This document shows positions 7,524-17,900 of a DNA stretch of 64,000 bases, one piece after another. Location: positions 388,116 through 452,115 of the forward strand of contig NZ_JH947127.1 of NCBI RefSeq assembly GCF_000302595.1, written 5' to 3'. The DNA is from Pedobacter arcticus A12 (GTDB lineage: Bacteria > Bacteroidota > Bacteroidia > Sphingobacteriales > Sphingobacteriaceae). A model generated the notes under the pieces. That model saw only the letters and a program-made list of their open reading frames with translations. It was not told the DNA's origin and searched no databases. A program made the translations under genes and the position numbers. Within the stretch, counting starts at the first letter, position 1. Every line of letters starts with the position of its first letter.

Positions 7524-8543
7524 TTATTTTCTTAATCTATTGAATGTTTTATTGTTAAGGACAAAGTAATCCCAAACAATGCTATTTTTATACAAACCAG
7601 TGGTGTTTGGCTTTTCAGAAATATCCTTATTAAACGATATCTTATCAGAAAAAAAGCTTAGGATTACATTCCTGTGTGCTTTTGATATCGCCATTGCGTT
7701 CTTAAACTTCCCAGCAAATAAAAACTTGATCAGCGCCAGAAAATCTAAACAAAACCTAAAAGGTATCACCCAAAAAGCTTTGCTAGGCTTTAGGTTTTTG
7801 CGAATGAGGTAGTAGTTGTTACGAAAGTTAAGATAAGTTTTATGCGGGCTTTCCACAGCTAAGGTTCCACCGCCAACATGCCAAACGGTTGATTTGGCGC
7901 AATACATCACCTTGTATCCCAAATTTTTAACCCGCCAGCACAAATCAATTTCTTCCATATGGGCAAAAAAGTTTGCATCTAAGCCATTTACTCTTTTCCA
8001 AATTGCCGATTTAATAAACAGCGCACATCCAGATGCCCAAAAAATCTCGCAATCATCATTATACTGATTGTTATCTTTTTCAACAGCACCAAAAATTCTT
8101 CCTCTACAAAAAGGATACATCAACACATCCAAAAAACCACCAGCGGCTCCAGCGTATTCAAATTCTTTTCTATTGATTATTGATTTTATTTTAGGCTGTG
8201 CGATAGCAATATTGTCATCGCTTTCCATCAAATCTATTACCGGTTTTATCCAATTATAGTGTACCTCTACATCAGAATTTAAAAGCACAAAATAATCTGC
8301 TTCTACTTGTTCTAGAACTTTATTATAACCTTCTGCAAAACCATAATTAGCATCGTTTTGGATAACTTTTACCAAAGGAAAGTTTTCTTTAAGGTAGGCA
8401 ATAGAATCATCGGTAGAGTAGTTATCGCCAACCACGACCTGCAGATTATAGTAGGATGAATTGAAAACAGACGGTAAAAATTGCTCTAAGAACATTTTAC
8501 CATTCCAATTTAAAATAACGACTGCTACGCTTGGTCCTTTCAT
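7524..8543 (-). CDS. Family 2 glycosyltransferase
   Basis: A 339-residue GT-A fold enzyme. VAVVILNWNG begins the nucleotide-binding domain, the DNYSTDDS stretch is the nucleotide-contact loop, and LLNSDVEVH supplies the metal-binding D-x-D-like motif. FFAHMEEIDLCWR is the conserved acceptor-side ED block seen in rhamnosyltransferase-like GT2 enzymes. The C-terminal basic, hydrophobic stretch may associate with the membrane. Its ATG overlaps the stop of the acyltransferase gene by one base (TAATG), so the two are an operon, likely for surface glycolipid or polysaccharide. Donor and acceptor sugars cannot be read from the sequence. Confidence 0.88.
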   Translation of the reverse strand: MKGPSVAVVILNWNGKMFLEQFLPSVFNSSYYNLQVVVGDNYSTDDSIAYLKENFPLVKVIQNDANYGFAEGYNKVLEQVEADYFVLLNSDVEVHYNWIKPVIDLMESDDNIAIAQPKIKSIINRKEFEYAGAAGGFLDVLMYPFCRGRIFGAVEKDNNQYNDDCEIFWASGCALFIKSAIWKRVNGLDANFFAHMEEIDLCWRVKNLGYKVMYCAKSTVWHVGGGTLAVESPHKTYLNFRNNYYLIRKNLKPSKAFWVIPFRFCLDFLALIKFLFAGKFKNAMAISKAHRNVILSFFSDKISFNKDISEKPNTTGLYKNSIVWDYFVLNNKTFNRLRK

Positions 8544-9418
8544 TAAAATTCTGGTTTATACTTCCAACGCTTGTGCGACCAAAGCCAAAAAGTAGGTTCT
8601 GTATTTATCCTATCCTCTAAAATCTCCACATGCTTATGTGTAATTTCTAACTCTTTGGTTTCCGATGGTTTATCGCAAACCAGCTTAAAATCACAATGGT
8701 AATATCCCCTTTTAACCCTCGAAATATCACAAAATACAACAGGATAATTTGTGCTTTTCGCAATTTTCTCTAAACCTAAAAAAATAGGCGTTGGTTGATT
8801 TAAAAAATTCACATATTCCTTTACCTCAACTTTAGCAGGGGTTTGGTCGGCGGCAAAAACAGTAACCGTTAGTTCGTTTTTGTGTTTGATAATCTCCCGC
8901 ATGGCCAAACTCATTTTAATCATTTTAGTACCGCTTTTTTCTCTAATTCTGGTAAAAAAACTATTAAAAAACTCATCACTTAAGGGTTTATAAATAATTA
9001 AAGTTTTCGCTTTTACCAATAAGGGCGTTACTACGGTACTCCATTCCCAATTTCCGTAATGCCCTACTGCAAATAAATAGCTTTGGTTTTTAGCCTCGTA
9101 TTTTTCTATTAATTCAATATTAGAGGTAGTATACCTGTTTCTCAAATATTGTGGAGATGCCGAAACCATTTTAATAATCTCAAATATCAAATCGGTTAAA
9201 TAACTAAAGTATTTTTTCTCTATTATCTTTATTTCAGCTAGGGTTTTATCTGGAAAAGAATTCTGCAAATTTTCTCGAACAACCCCTTTACGATACTTAA
9301 TTACATAATATAAAAGGTAAAAAAGCACATCGGAAAACAAATACAAAATAGATAAAGGCAATAGCGATAAAGCGTATAAAAAAAATACGATTACTTTAGA
9401 AAGCCCTTTATTTATCAT
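8543..9418 (-). CDS. LpxL/HtrB-type lipid A acyltransferase
   Basis: A 291-residue inner-membrane protein of the lysophospholipid acyltransferase superfamily. One N-terminal membrane segment (about residues 8-36) is followed by VRENLQNSFPDKT, typical of the HtrB/MsbB branch, and by GHYGNWEW, which matches the catalytic H-x4-D/E motif (His and Glu). FAADQTPAK and WLWSHKRWKYKP near the end are also diagnostic. It probably adds a secondary acyl chain to lipid A, or makes a related aminolipid. It is first in a two-gene operon with the glycosyltransferase. Confidence 0.88.
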   Translation of the reverse strand: MINKGLSKVIVFFLYALSLLPLSILYLFSDVLFYLLYYVIKYRKGVVRENLQNSFPDKTLAEIKIIEKKYFSYLTDLIFEIIKMVSASPQYLRNRYTTSNIELIEKYEAKNQSYLFAVGHYGNWEWSTVVTPLLVKAKTLIIYKPLSDEFFNSFFTRIREKSGTKMIKMSLAMREIIKHKNELTVTVFAADQTPAKVEVKEYVNFLNQPTPIFLGLEKIAKSTNYPVVFCDISRVKRGYYHCDFKLVCDKPSETKELEITHKHVEILEDRINTEPTFWLWSHKRWKYKPEF

Positions 9419-9441
9419 TAATTTCGTTCAATATTTAATTG

Positions 9442-9449
9442 CAAACATA
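9442..9449 (-). promoter_or_regulatory. Promoter -7 box of the acyltransferase operon (TATGTTTG)
   Basis: Reads TATGTTTG on the minus strand, a TAnnTTTG match, 23 bases before the acyltransferase ATG at 9418. No clear -33 partner. Confidence 0.45.
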
Positions 9450-9460
9450 AAAAATTAGAA

Positions 9461-10072
9461 ATGGAAAAAGGCGCAGTCTTTCCTTTGTTTTATCTTCCAA
9501 GTGTAGAATTTTTTAAAAATCTACAAAACCATAAAGAAAACACCATCATCATTGAAAAACACGAAAACTACCCTAAACAAACAAACAGGAACCGCACCGT
9601 TATTGCTGGCCCAAATGGCAAGTTAAGTCTTACTGTACCTGTTCAAAAAGGAAGCAATAACCATACAGCATTTAAAGATATTAAAATCAGTAATGAAGAT
9701 AATTGGCAACGTATTCACTGGCTTAGTTTAGAAACAAGCTATAGAAGCTCATCTTATTTTGAGTTCTATGAAGATGTTTTCCATCCTTTCTATCATAAAA
9801 AGTACAATTTTTTATTTGATTATAACGTGGAGCTTCTGGAGGTAATTTTAAAAGCTATTAAACTCCCAATAAAATATCAGTTTACTGAGGTTTATAAAAA
9901 AGAACACGAAAACTTGACTGATCTACGACGATCTTTAAACTGGAAAACAGCTTCAGATTATAAAAACAAACCGTATTTTCAAGTTTTTGAAGATAAATAC
10001 GGCTATCAAAAAAATTTAAGTATTGTAGATTTATTATTTAACCAAGGCCCGCAAGCGTCAAAATTCTTTTAA
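9461..10072 (+). CDS. WbqC-like family protein
   Basis: A 203-residue soluble protein with WbqC family features: an N-terminal PLFYLPSVEFF strand, NRTVIAGPNGKLSLTVPV, and WQRIHWLSLETSYRSSSYFEFYED. In this family these residues build a putative active site, but the reaction is not established; WbqC genes are often found in O-antigen clusters. In Bacteroidota the gene is commonly single and near signal peptidase or envelope genes. Here it is followed after three bases by corA, so they are probably co-transcribed. A weak TAATTTCG box at 9419-9426 may be its promoter. Confidence 0.82.
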   Translation: MEKGAVFPLFYLPSVEFFKNLQNHKENTIIIEKHENYPKQTNRNRTVIAGPNGKLSLTVPVQKGSNNHTAFKDIKISNEDNWQRIHWLSLETSYRSSSYFEFYEDVFHPFYHKKYNFLFDYNVELLEVILKAIKLPIKYQFTEVYKKEHENLTDLRRSLNWKTASDYKNKPYFQVFEDKYGYQKNLSIVDLLFNQGPQASKFF

Positions 10073-10075
10073 AGA

Positions 10076-11221
10076 ATGATTAAACTTCCTTTAAAAAACA
10101 TCCATTTACCACGAATTAATGTGGTTAGGCGCAAAAGAACGGGTAGTCCGGGGCAAGTTCCAGGAAGTTTTTTGATTAAAGAAACCGCTTTACCTAGCAA
10201 GATTTATGTGTTTTCTTACAAAGAAGAGCTCTTAGAAGAGTTAGAGACCAATAACATCGCTGAAGCGGTTGCTTTTACCGAAAAACGCCCAGAATATCTC
10301 CATTGGATTGATATTGAAGGACTTGGAACGCAAGAAGTATTGGATTTTATCCAAAAAAAATATAATGTAAACACTTTGGTGATGGAGGATGTGGTAAATA
10401 CGCACCAACGTCCAAAAAACGAGGATTATGGCAATTACAATTTTGTGGTAAGCCGGATGCTAGAGCTCGACAAAGGTTTGCAACTTAACAATGAGCAACT
10501 TTCTTTTTTATTATTTGAGAAATTACTTATCAGTTTTCAGGAAGATTATGACGATATACTTGACCCGGTTAGAAATCGGCTCAGGAAAAATGCAGGGGGC
10601 AACATCCGGAAATTGGGTCCATCTTATATGCTTTACGCTATTATGGACACCGTAATTGATCATTATTTCACCATAGTAAACCGACTGGGCGATGAACTTG
10701 AAACGGTAGAAGATCATCTTTATCAAAAACCCAGAAAACAGCTGATGTTTAGGATACAAGGCGTAAAAAAGCTAATGATTGCGATGCGAAGAGCATCATG
10801 GCCCGAACGCGATAAGCTGAACGATCTGATTCGCTCGCCCAATCCTTTGGTTAATGAAGAGACACGTGTTTACCTTAGAGATGCCTACGATCACAGCATA
10901 CAGATTATCGACTTAATTGAAAGTATGCGAGAAACTTCTACCAGTTTGCTAGATATCTACCTCTCGTTAATCAGTAATAAAATGAATGAGGTGATGAAAA
11001 CTTTAACCATTATCTCGGCGGTTTTTATCCCAATCACCTTTATAGCTGGTGTTTACGGGATGAACTTCGCCTACCAAGACCCGAAAACCGGTGCAATATT
11101 ACAGCATAACATGCCCGAACTTTACATACATAACGGTTATGTATATGTTCTGATTTTAATGGGTTTAATTGCCATTGGACAGATCTGGTATTTTGCTAAA
11201 AAGGGATGGTTTAGGGATTAA
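10076..11221 (+). CDS. corA: Magnesium/cobalt transporter CorA
   Basis: A 381-residue divalent-cation channel of the inner membrane. The N-terminal cytoplasmic alpha/beta domain (about 1-240) is followed by the long stalk helix and two C-terminal membrane helices. The selectivity-loop signature YGMNF (GMN at about 328-330) lies between them. TM2 ends with a basic tail (KKGWFRD) at the cytoplasmic face. The start ATG lies three bases after the WbqC stop. The CorA-conserved block QRPKNEDYGNYNF is near residue 110. Confident. Confidence 0.95.
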   Translation: MIKLPLKNIHLPRINVVRRKRTGSPGQVPGSFLIKETALPSKIYVFSYKEELLEELETNNIAEAVAFTEKRPEYLHWIDIEGLGTQEVLDFIQKKYNVNTLVMEDVVNTHQRPKNEDYGNYNFVVSRMLELDKGLQLNNEQLSFLLFEKLLISFQEDYDDILDPVRNRLRKNAGGNIRKLGPSYMLYAIMDTVIDHYFTIVNRLGDELETVEDHLYQKPRKQLMFRIQGVKKLMIAMRRASWPERDKLNDLIRSPNPLVNEETRVYLRDAYDHSIQIIDLIESMRETSTSLLDIYLSLISNKMNEVMKTLTIISAVFIPITFIAGVYGMNFAYQDPKTGAILQHNMPELYIHNGYVYVLILMGLIAIGQIWYFAKKGWFRD

Positions 11222-11401
11222 GCTTGAAAATAGATTTATTTTTTCGCTCTCTTGGGTTAGATATATTTAAAGAGTGAGAATAACCACGCAAATCCCTAAC
11301 CACCTAACCATCTAAAGCCTACCCAACTAAAAAATGCCAACTAAAAACCTCATTTCCAATTAATACACAACAAAAAGCTTTTTATTCAAAATATATATTT
11401 A

Positions 11402-11409
11402 TACCTTTG
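11402..11409 (+). promoter_or_regulatory. Promoter -7 box and structured leader of rpsA
   Basis: TACCTTTG matches TAnnTTTG exactly. The roughly 35-base leader contains a small hairpin (CCGC-AAAA-GCGG, 11414-11425) and AGGAG at 11431-11435, a true Shine-Dalgarno-like sequence 12 bases before the ATG, which is unusual in this phylum. The preceding 11222-11400 is gene-free, with a C-rich, G-poor stretch at about 11285-11345. Confidence 0.65.
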
Positions 11410-11447
11410 CAATCCGCAAAAGCGGGAAAAAGGAGACAAATTAATTA

Positions 11448-13394
11448 ATGGCAAAAAAACAAGTAGCAGAGAAGGAGTTAGAAGCTAAACAAGCAGAACT
11501 TCAAGACACTGAGAAAAAAGTAAAAGAGGTATTTGAATCAGAAGCTGATTCTATATCTATCGACGACATTAAGTCAAAGTCGAAAGTAGCTGACCCTGAG
11601 GATTTTGATTGGGATGCAGACGAAAAAATGTTCGGTAATTACAGTAAAGCTGAACGTGAAAAAATGGAAGAAATGTACTCAGGTACTTTCAACTCTGTTA
11701 CAAAAGGAGAAATCGTTTCTGGTGTTGTTGTAACTATCAACAGTAAAGACGTAGTATTAAACATCGGATTTAAATCTGATGGTTTAGTAGCTGTAAACGA
11801 ATTCCGTGATATGCCAGACCTTAAAAAAGGTGACAGCGTTGATGTTTTCGTTGAACAAAGAGAAGATGAAAATGGACAATTGGTTTTATCTCGTAAAAGA
11901 GCAAAAACACAGCGTTCATGGGAAATGATTAATGAAGCCTTAGAAAATGACACAATCATTAACGGTTTTGTAAAGAGCAGAACTAAAGGTGGATTAATTG
12001 TAGATATTATTGGTGTTGAAGCTTTCCTTCCAGGATCTCAAATCGACATTAAGCCAATTAGAGATTACGATGTTTACGTTGGTAAAACAATGGAATTCAA
12101 AGTTGTTAAAATCAACCACGAATTCAAAAACGTAGTAGTATCACATAAAGTTCTTATCGAGGACGATTTAGAAAGCCAAAAGGTTGAAATCGTTTCTAAA
12201 TTAGAAAAAGGACAAGTATTAGAAGGAACTGTTAAAAACATTACTGATTTCGGTGTATTTATCGATTTAGGTGGAGTTGATGGTTTATTACACATCACTG
12301 ATATTTCTTGGGGACGTATTGAGCATCCAAGAGAAGTATTATCTTTAGATGAGAAAGTTAACGTTGTTGTTCTTGACTTTGATGACGAGAAAAAACGTAT
12401 TGCTTTAGGTCTAAAACAACTTTCTGCTCATCCTTGGGAATCTTTAGATACTAATTTAGCGATTGGTTCTAACGTAAAAGGTAAAATCGTTACTGTTGCA
12501 GATTACGGTGCTTTCTTAGAAATCATCCCTGGAGTAGAAGGATTGATCCACGTATCTGAAATGTCATGGTCTCAAAACTTGCGTAACCCACAAGAGTTTA
12601 TGAAAACTGGCGACGAAGTTAACGCTGTAGTTTTAACTTTAGACAGAGACGACCGTAAGATGTCTTTAGGTATTAAGCAATTAACACCAGATCCTTGGGA
12701 GAAGGCAGCTGCAAGCTACCCTATCGGAAGCAAGCACAAAGCTACTGTTAAGAACATGACTAACTTTGGTGTGTTTGTTGAGATTGAAGAAGGAATTGAT
12801 GGTTTAATCCATATTTCTGATCTTTCTTGGTCTAAAAAAGTAAACCACCCTAACGAGTTTACTAAAGTTGGCGAAGAGTTAGACGTTGTAGTTTTAGAAT
12901 TAGACGTTGAAAACCGCAAGCTAAGCTTAGGTCACAAGCAATTAGAAGAAAACCCATGGGAAACTTTTGAAACAATCTTCACTTTGGATTCTATCCACGA
13001 AGGTACAGTTACTAAAGTAACCGATAAAGGTGCAATTATTGCTTTACCTTACGGTGTTGAAGGATTTGTTCCAACAAAACACTTAGCTAAGCAAGACGGT
13101 ACTGTATTAAAAGCAGAAGAAACTGCTGACTTTAAAATCATTGAATTCAACAAAGACTCTAAGCGTATTGTAGTTTCTCATGCTCGTATTTGGGAAGAAG
13201 CAAAAGCGGAAGAAGTTGCTGAAGAAAGAGCATCTAAGAAAAAAGATGCTAGTGCTGCAAGTGCATCAGTGAAAAAAGTGAAGGATTCTGTAGAGAAATC
13301 TACTTTAGGAGACTTAGACGTATTATCTCAACTTAAAGATAAGTTAGAAGGTGATGCTAAAAAAGCCGCTAAGAAAAAAGAAGACGCTAAATAA
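11448..13394 (+). CDS. rpsA: 30S ribosomal protein S1
   Basis: A 648-residue protein with six S1 (OB-fold) RNA-binding domains, at roughly residues 85-153, 170-238, 254-324, 341-411, 428-498 and 513-580. Domains 3-5 show the classical pattern ITDFGVFIDLGGVDGLLHITDISW and its variants. An acidic N-terminal extension of about 80 residues and a Lys/Ala-rich C-terminal tail are typical of Bacteroidota S1. It delivers mRNA to the 30S subunit. Codon use is strongly biased compared with neighbours (repeated TTA, AAA, GTT), consistent with high expression. The gene is monocistronic, with its own promoter and a strong terminator. Confidence 0.97.
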   Translation: MAKKQVAEKELEAKQAELQDTEKKVKEVFESEADSISIDDIKSKSKVADPEDFDWDADEKMFGNYSKAEREKMEEMYSGTFNSVTKGEIVSGVVVTINSKDVVLNIGFKSDGLVAVNEFRDMPDLKKGDSVDVFVEQREDENGQLVLSRKRAKTQRSWEMINEALENDTIINGFVKSRTKGGLIVDIIGVEAFLPGSQIDIKPIRDYDVYVGKTMEFKVVKINHEFKNVVVSHKVLIEDDLESQKVEIVSKLEKGQVLEGTVKNITDFGVFIDLGGVDGLLHITDISWGRIEHPREVLSLDEKVNVVVLDFDDEKKRIALGLKQLSAHPWESLDTNLAIGSNVKGKIVTVADYGAFLEIIPGVEGLIHVSEMSWSQNLRNPQEFMKTGDEVNAVVLTLDRDDRKMSLGIKQLTPDPWEKAAASYPIGSKHKATVKNMTNFGVFVEIEEGIDGLIHISDLSWSKKVNHPNEFTKVGEELDVVVLELDVENRKLSLGHKQLEENPWETFETIFTLDSIHEGTVTKVTDKGAIIALPYGVEGFVPTKHLAKQDGTVLKAEETADFKIIEFNKDSKRIVVSHARIWEEAKAEEVAEERASKKKDASAASASVKKVKDSVEKSTLGDLDVLSQLKDKLEGDAKKAAKKKEDAK

Positions 13395-13415
13395 GTTTAA
13401 CTTATTTTAGAAATA

Positions 13416-13451
13416 CAAAGAGCAGGTAATTATTTACCTGCTCTTTTTTTA
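13416..13451 (+). terminator. Rho-independent terminator of rpsA
   Basis: Perfect 13-bp stem AAAGAGCAGGTAA (13417-13429) with TTACCTGCTCTTT (13434-13446), four-base loop, running into a T tract to 13450. Textbook intrinsic terminator. Confidence 0.95.
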
Positions 13452-13504
13452 TGCTTAATATTTTAAAAATAACCCGATATTTCCCACACCAAAACTTAAA
13501 TGTA

Positions 13505-13927
13505 ATGAAGATAATTTCTATAGCTGTGCTCATGTTTATGTGTACACTTACTGTGTTTGCACAGGACGATAATCACACTGACAAAATACAAGTAACTAAA
13601 CTTGCAGAAAGTACCCGGAGCTGGAACGGAGATCAGCTTCCGCCCTACTCAACCGGCCAACCTAAGGTAACCATTCTAAAGATCACAATCCCCGTACATG
13701 CAAAATTAGATCTGCATAAACATTTGGCAATCAATGCCGGAATATTAACAAAGGGCGTTCTTACCGTACGCGATGATAAGGGAAACGTTTTAGAACTTAC
13801 AGCAGGCGACACCATCATTGAACTGGTAAACACCTATCACTACGGAGAAAACAAAGGCAGTGAACCTGCAGAAATTATTGTTTTTTATGCGGGAACAGAA
13901 GGGAAAGCAATCACCGTTAAGAAATAA
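13505..13927 (+). CDS. Secreted cupin-domain protein
   Basis: From the ATG at 13505 the product has 140 residues, beginning with a signal peptide (MKIISIAVLMFMCTLTVFAQ, cleavage after AQ). The frame is also open from an ATG at 13451, but that codon lies in the rpsA terminator and would bury the signal peptide. The mature part is a single cupin beta-barrel with metal-ligand-like HKHLAIN, G-rich turns (NAGILTKGVLTV, LTAGDTIIEL) and a late His (YHYGENKG). It is exported, probably to the periplasm. The reaction, if any, is unknown. It is convergent with the Nudix regulator. Confidence 0.8.
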   Translation: MKIISIAVLMFMCTLTVFAQDDNHTDKIQVTKLAESTRSWNGDQLPPYSTGQPKVTILKITIPVHAKLDLHKHLAINAGILTKGVLTVRDDKGNVLELTAGDTIIELVNTYHYGENKGSEPAEIIVFYAGTEGKAITVKK

Positions 13928-13983
13928 GGTTCAACTGAAGGGATGGATTCTCCTAACCTTACCTATGTTCGGTTCAAAAAATG

Positions 13984-14679
13984 CTATTTAGTAAAAGAAA
14001 GCTCCTTATGAAAGTTTTTGGCAAATTTACGTTTATCAAACTTATAAAGCTTTGCCGCCCGATATGATACGCCTTTCTGCTTTTCATCCAACTCCTTTAA
14101 AATATCATACGATAGCATTTTTTTACGGAAGTTTCGTTTATCTAACTTCTTATTTAAAATAACCTCGTATAAATTCTGCAATTGAGTTAGGGTAAACTTT
14201 TCTGGCAAAAGCTCAAAAGCAATAGGCTGATAGCTTATCTTATTGCGTATTTTCTCAAAACCTTTTCTAAAAATACGGCTGTGGTCAAACGCCAACTCAG
14301 GGATATCCTTTACATTAACCCACACCGCTTGTCTGGCAAAGTCACTAACTGGCTTCACATCTTTTTGCCCGGTCAATCTAATCATGGCGTAATATGCAAC
14401 TGTAATCACACGCCCTTGTGGGTGCCTTCCTAAAGCACCAAAGGTGTAAAATTGCTCCATATAAATACCCTTTAACCCGGTTGATTCATATAAAATACGC
14501 TGAGCCGCACTTTCAATAGCTTCTGTTTTTTCAACAAAATAGCCTGGCAATGCAAACCAACCCCTAAAAGGATCTTCGTTTCTTTCTATCAATAGAATCT
14601 TGAGTTCGCCCTCATCAAAGCCGAATATGATACAATCTACGGTAAAAAGCGAATCAAAATGTGCTGGTAAGTTTTCCAC
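13984..14679 (-). CDS. Nudix-domain transcriptional regulator (NrtR/AraR-like)
   Basis: A 231-residue protein with an N-terminal Nudix fold (about 1-140) and a C-terminal winged-helix domain (about 150-231), the architecture of the NrtR regulator family. The Nudix box is degenerate: LPGYFVEKTE-AIESAAQ-RILYESTGL keeps only the Arg and one Glu of the R-E-U-x-E-E core, so hydrolysis is unlikely and ligand sensing is expected. It is divergent from pfkA, with a 15-bp palindrome in the shared promoter region (see that entry). In gut Bacteroides a related regulator is known to control arabinose use. Here the neighbours suggest control of glycolysis genes, which is inference. Confidence 0.85.
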   Translation of the reverse strand: MENLPAHFDSLFTVDCIIFGFDEGELKILLIERNEDPFRGWFALPGYFVEKTEAIESAAQRILYESTGLKGIYMEQFYTFGALGRHPQGRVITVAYYAMIRLTGQKDVKPVSDFARQAVWVNVKDIPELAFDHSRIFRKGFEKIRNKISYQPIAFELLPEKFTLTQLQNLYEVILNKKLDKRNFRKKMLSYDILKELDEKQKGVSYRAAKLYKFDKRKFAKNFHKELSFTK

Positions 14680-14745
14680 TTTATAAAGCTATAATTTAAA
14701 TGCAATTTAATGCAAAGTTGAAAAAAAAAATTGACAAAAAGTTCC

Positions 14746-14767
14746 TTAGTGTAATAAATACACCTTA
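14746..14767. promoter_or_regulatory. Candidate operator of the Nudix regulator
   Basis: In the pfkA/Nudix divergent region, GTGTA (14749-14753) and TACAC (14759-14763) form an inverted repeat around ATAAA, flanked by TTA and TTA at similar distance (TTA-GTGTA-ATAAA-TACAC-CTTA). This resembles NrtR-type operators with GTGT/ACAC half-sites. A TTGACA at 14731 and an A10 run at 14721 lie just upstream. No TAnnTTTG box was seen for pfkA. Confidence 0.5.
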
Positions 14768-14803
14768 TATTAGTAAATCCAAATTTCGAGCCACATTTAG
14801 TAT

Positions 14804-15784
14804 ATGTCAAAAATAAAAAAGATAGCTGTTTTTACCTCAGGAGGAGATGCACCAGGAATGAACCCTTGCATTAGAGCTGTAGTAAGAACAAGCAAATATT
14901 TAGGTCTTGAGGTTGCGGGCATAAACCAGGGGTACCAGGGAATGATCGACAATAATATTGTTGACATGGACCACCATTCTGTGAGTAATATTCTTCAATT
15001 AGGAGGCACAATATTAAAAACCGCCCGTTGTTTAGACTTTAAGACCCCAGAAGGAAGAAAATTAGCTTACGATAATCTACAAAAAAACAATATCGATGGA
15101 TTGGTTGCAATAGGTGGAGACGGAACTTTTAACGGTATAGAGCTTTTTTCAAGAGAATATGATGTTAAAGTTATCGGCGTACCCGGCACCATTGATAATG
15201 ATTTGTACGGCTCTGATTATACTTTAGGCTTTGATACAGCCACAAACACAGTTATTGAGGCAATTGATAAAATCAGAGATACAGCAGAATCTCATGCCCG
15301 CCTGTTCTTTGTTGAAGTAATGGGAAGAGACGCCGGATGCTTAGCATTAAGAGCAGGAATTGCAGCCGGAGCCGAAGCCATTATGTTACCAGAAAAAGAC
15401 ACCAGTATTGAAGAATTAATTGAAACACTAAAGGCAGGTGCTGCAAAAAACAAATCTTCTGCAATTGTTATTGTATCAGAAGGAGACAAAAGCGGAGGCG
15501 CTTTCAACGTAGCAAAAAAGGTGAAAGAAGTTTTCAATTTTTACGACACAAAAGTAACTATCTTAGGTCACCTACAAAGAGGTGGCAGTCCAAGTGCCTT
15601 TGATCGTGTTTTAGGAAGCAGAATGGGTTTTGCAGCGGTAAAAGCGCTGGTTGCGGGCGAATCCAGAAAAACAGTAGGGTTAAGAGGAAACCAAATCGTT
15701 TTAACAGACATCAAAGAAGCTTTATGCGGACATGAGTTTAAGTTAGAAGAAGATTTATTAGAAATGTCAGTAGTATTAGCATAG
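14804..15784 (+). CDS. pfkA: ATP-dependent 6-phosphofructokinase
   Basis: Committing step of glycolysis, fructose-6-phosphate to fructose-1,6-bisphosphate. The 326-residue length fits bacterial group A PFK. Seen: the ATP loop TSGGDAPGMN, GGDGTFNG, the catalytic segment PGTIDNDLYG (TIDND with the base Asp), EVMGRDAGCLAL, and the fructose-binding LGHLQRGGSPSAFDR. Gly-Asp-Gly in GGDGT is typical of ATP rather than pyrophosphate users. It is first of a plus-strand set with the BadF-like gene (three-base gap) and gap. Control by the divergent Nudix regulator is likely. Confidence 0.96.
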   Translation: MSKIKKIAVFTSGGDAPGMNPCIRAVVRTSKYLGLEVAGINQGYQGMIDNNIVDMDHHSVSNILQLGGTILKTARCLDFKTPEGRKLAYDNLQKNNIDGLVAIGGDGTFNGIELFSREYDVKVIGVPGTIDNDLYGSDYTLGFDTATNTVIEAIDKIRDTAESHARLFFVEVMGRDAGCLALRAGIAAGAEAIMLPEKDTSIEELIETLKAGAAKNKSSAIVIVSEGDKSGGAFNVAKKVKEVFNFYDTKVTILGHLQRGGSPSAFDRVLGSRMGFAAVKALVAGESRKTVGLRGNQIVLTDIKEALCGHEFKLEEDLLEMSVVLA

Positions 15785-15787
15785 TTA

Positions 15788-17639
<1,852 letters not shown>

Positions 17640-17660
17640 TAAACTGTAATTAATTTATAA

Positions 17661-17697
17661 AAAGGTTGTCTTCATAATATGGAGGCAACTTTTTTTA
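17661..17697 (+). terminator. Intrinsic terminator after gap
   Basis: GTTGTCTTC (17665-17673) pairs with GGAGGCAAC (17681-17689), allowing G-U pairs, followed by a run of seven or more T. Confidence 0.85.
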
Positions 17698-17710
17698 TGA
17701 GCGTTTTTTG

Positions 17711-17799
17711 GGCATTTTAACACGCTTTTCCGTTATATCTTTTTTTGTCATCCTGAGCCGGAATCGAAGGACAAAAAAAGGATGTCACTCCAATCGTTA
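17711..17799 (+). repeat. Dispersed intergenic repeat, copy 1
   Basis: This stretch aligns over about 88 bases with the reverse complement of 58260-58346. Shared blocks are TTTAACACGC, TTTTTTGT and GGACAAAAAA(A)GGATGTCACT. It contains its own hairpin, TTTTTTTGTC with GACAAAAAAA. It lies between the gap terminator and purU. It fits the GTCATCCTGAGC-type extragenic repeats common in Bacteroidota. Confidence 0.75.
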
Positions 17800-17900
17800 A
17801 TGCGGTAAATTAGGGTTAAAGAATGGACTACGCCCTAGCATAACAAACCTCCAAGTCTTAAATAAATAATATATTAGCAAAAATATTAAAAACAACAGCT

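Noticed and set aside
11285..11345. C-rich, G-poor tracts (also 55800-55868) with AACC/CTAA phrases, considered as repeats or telomere-like elements.
   Set aside because: No fixed unit; the similarity is compositional only.
14731..14760. TTGACA plus TAATAAAT spaced as a sigma-70 promoter for pfkA.
   Set aside because: The -10 match is weak and the E. coli consensus does not apply well in Bacteroidota. The same bases make the palindrome that I prefer as an operator.
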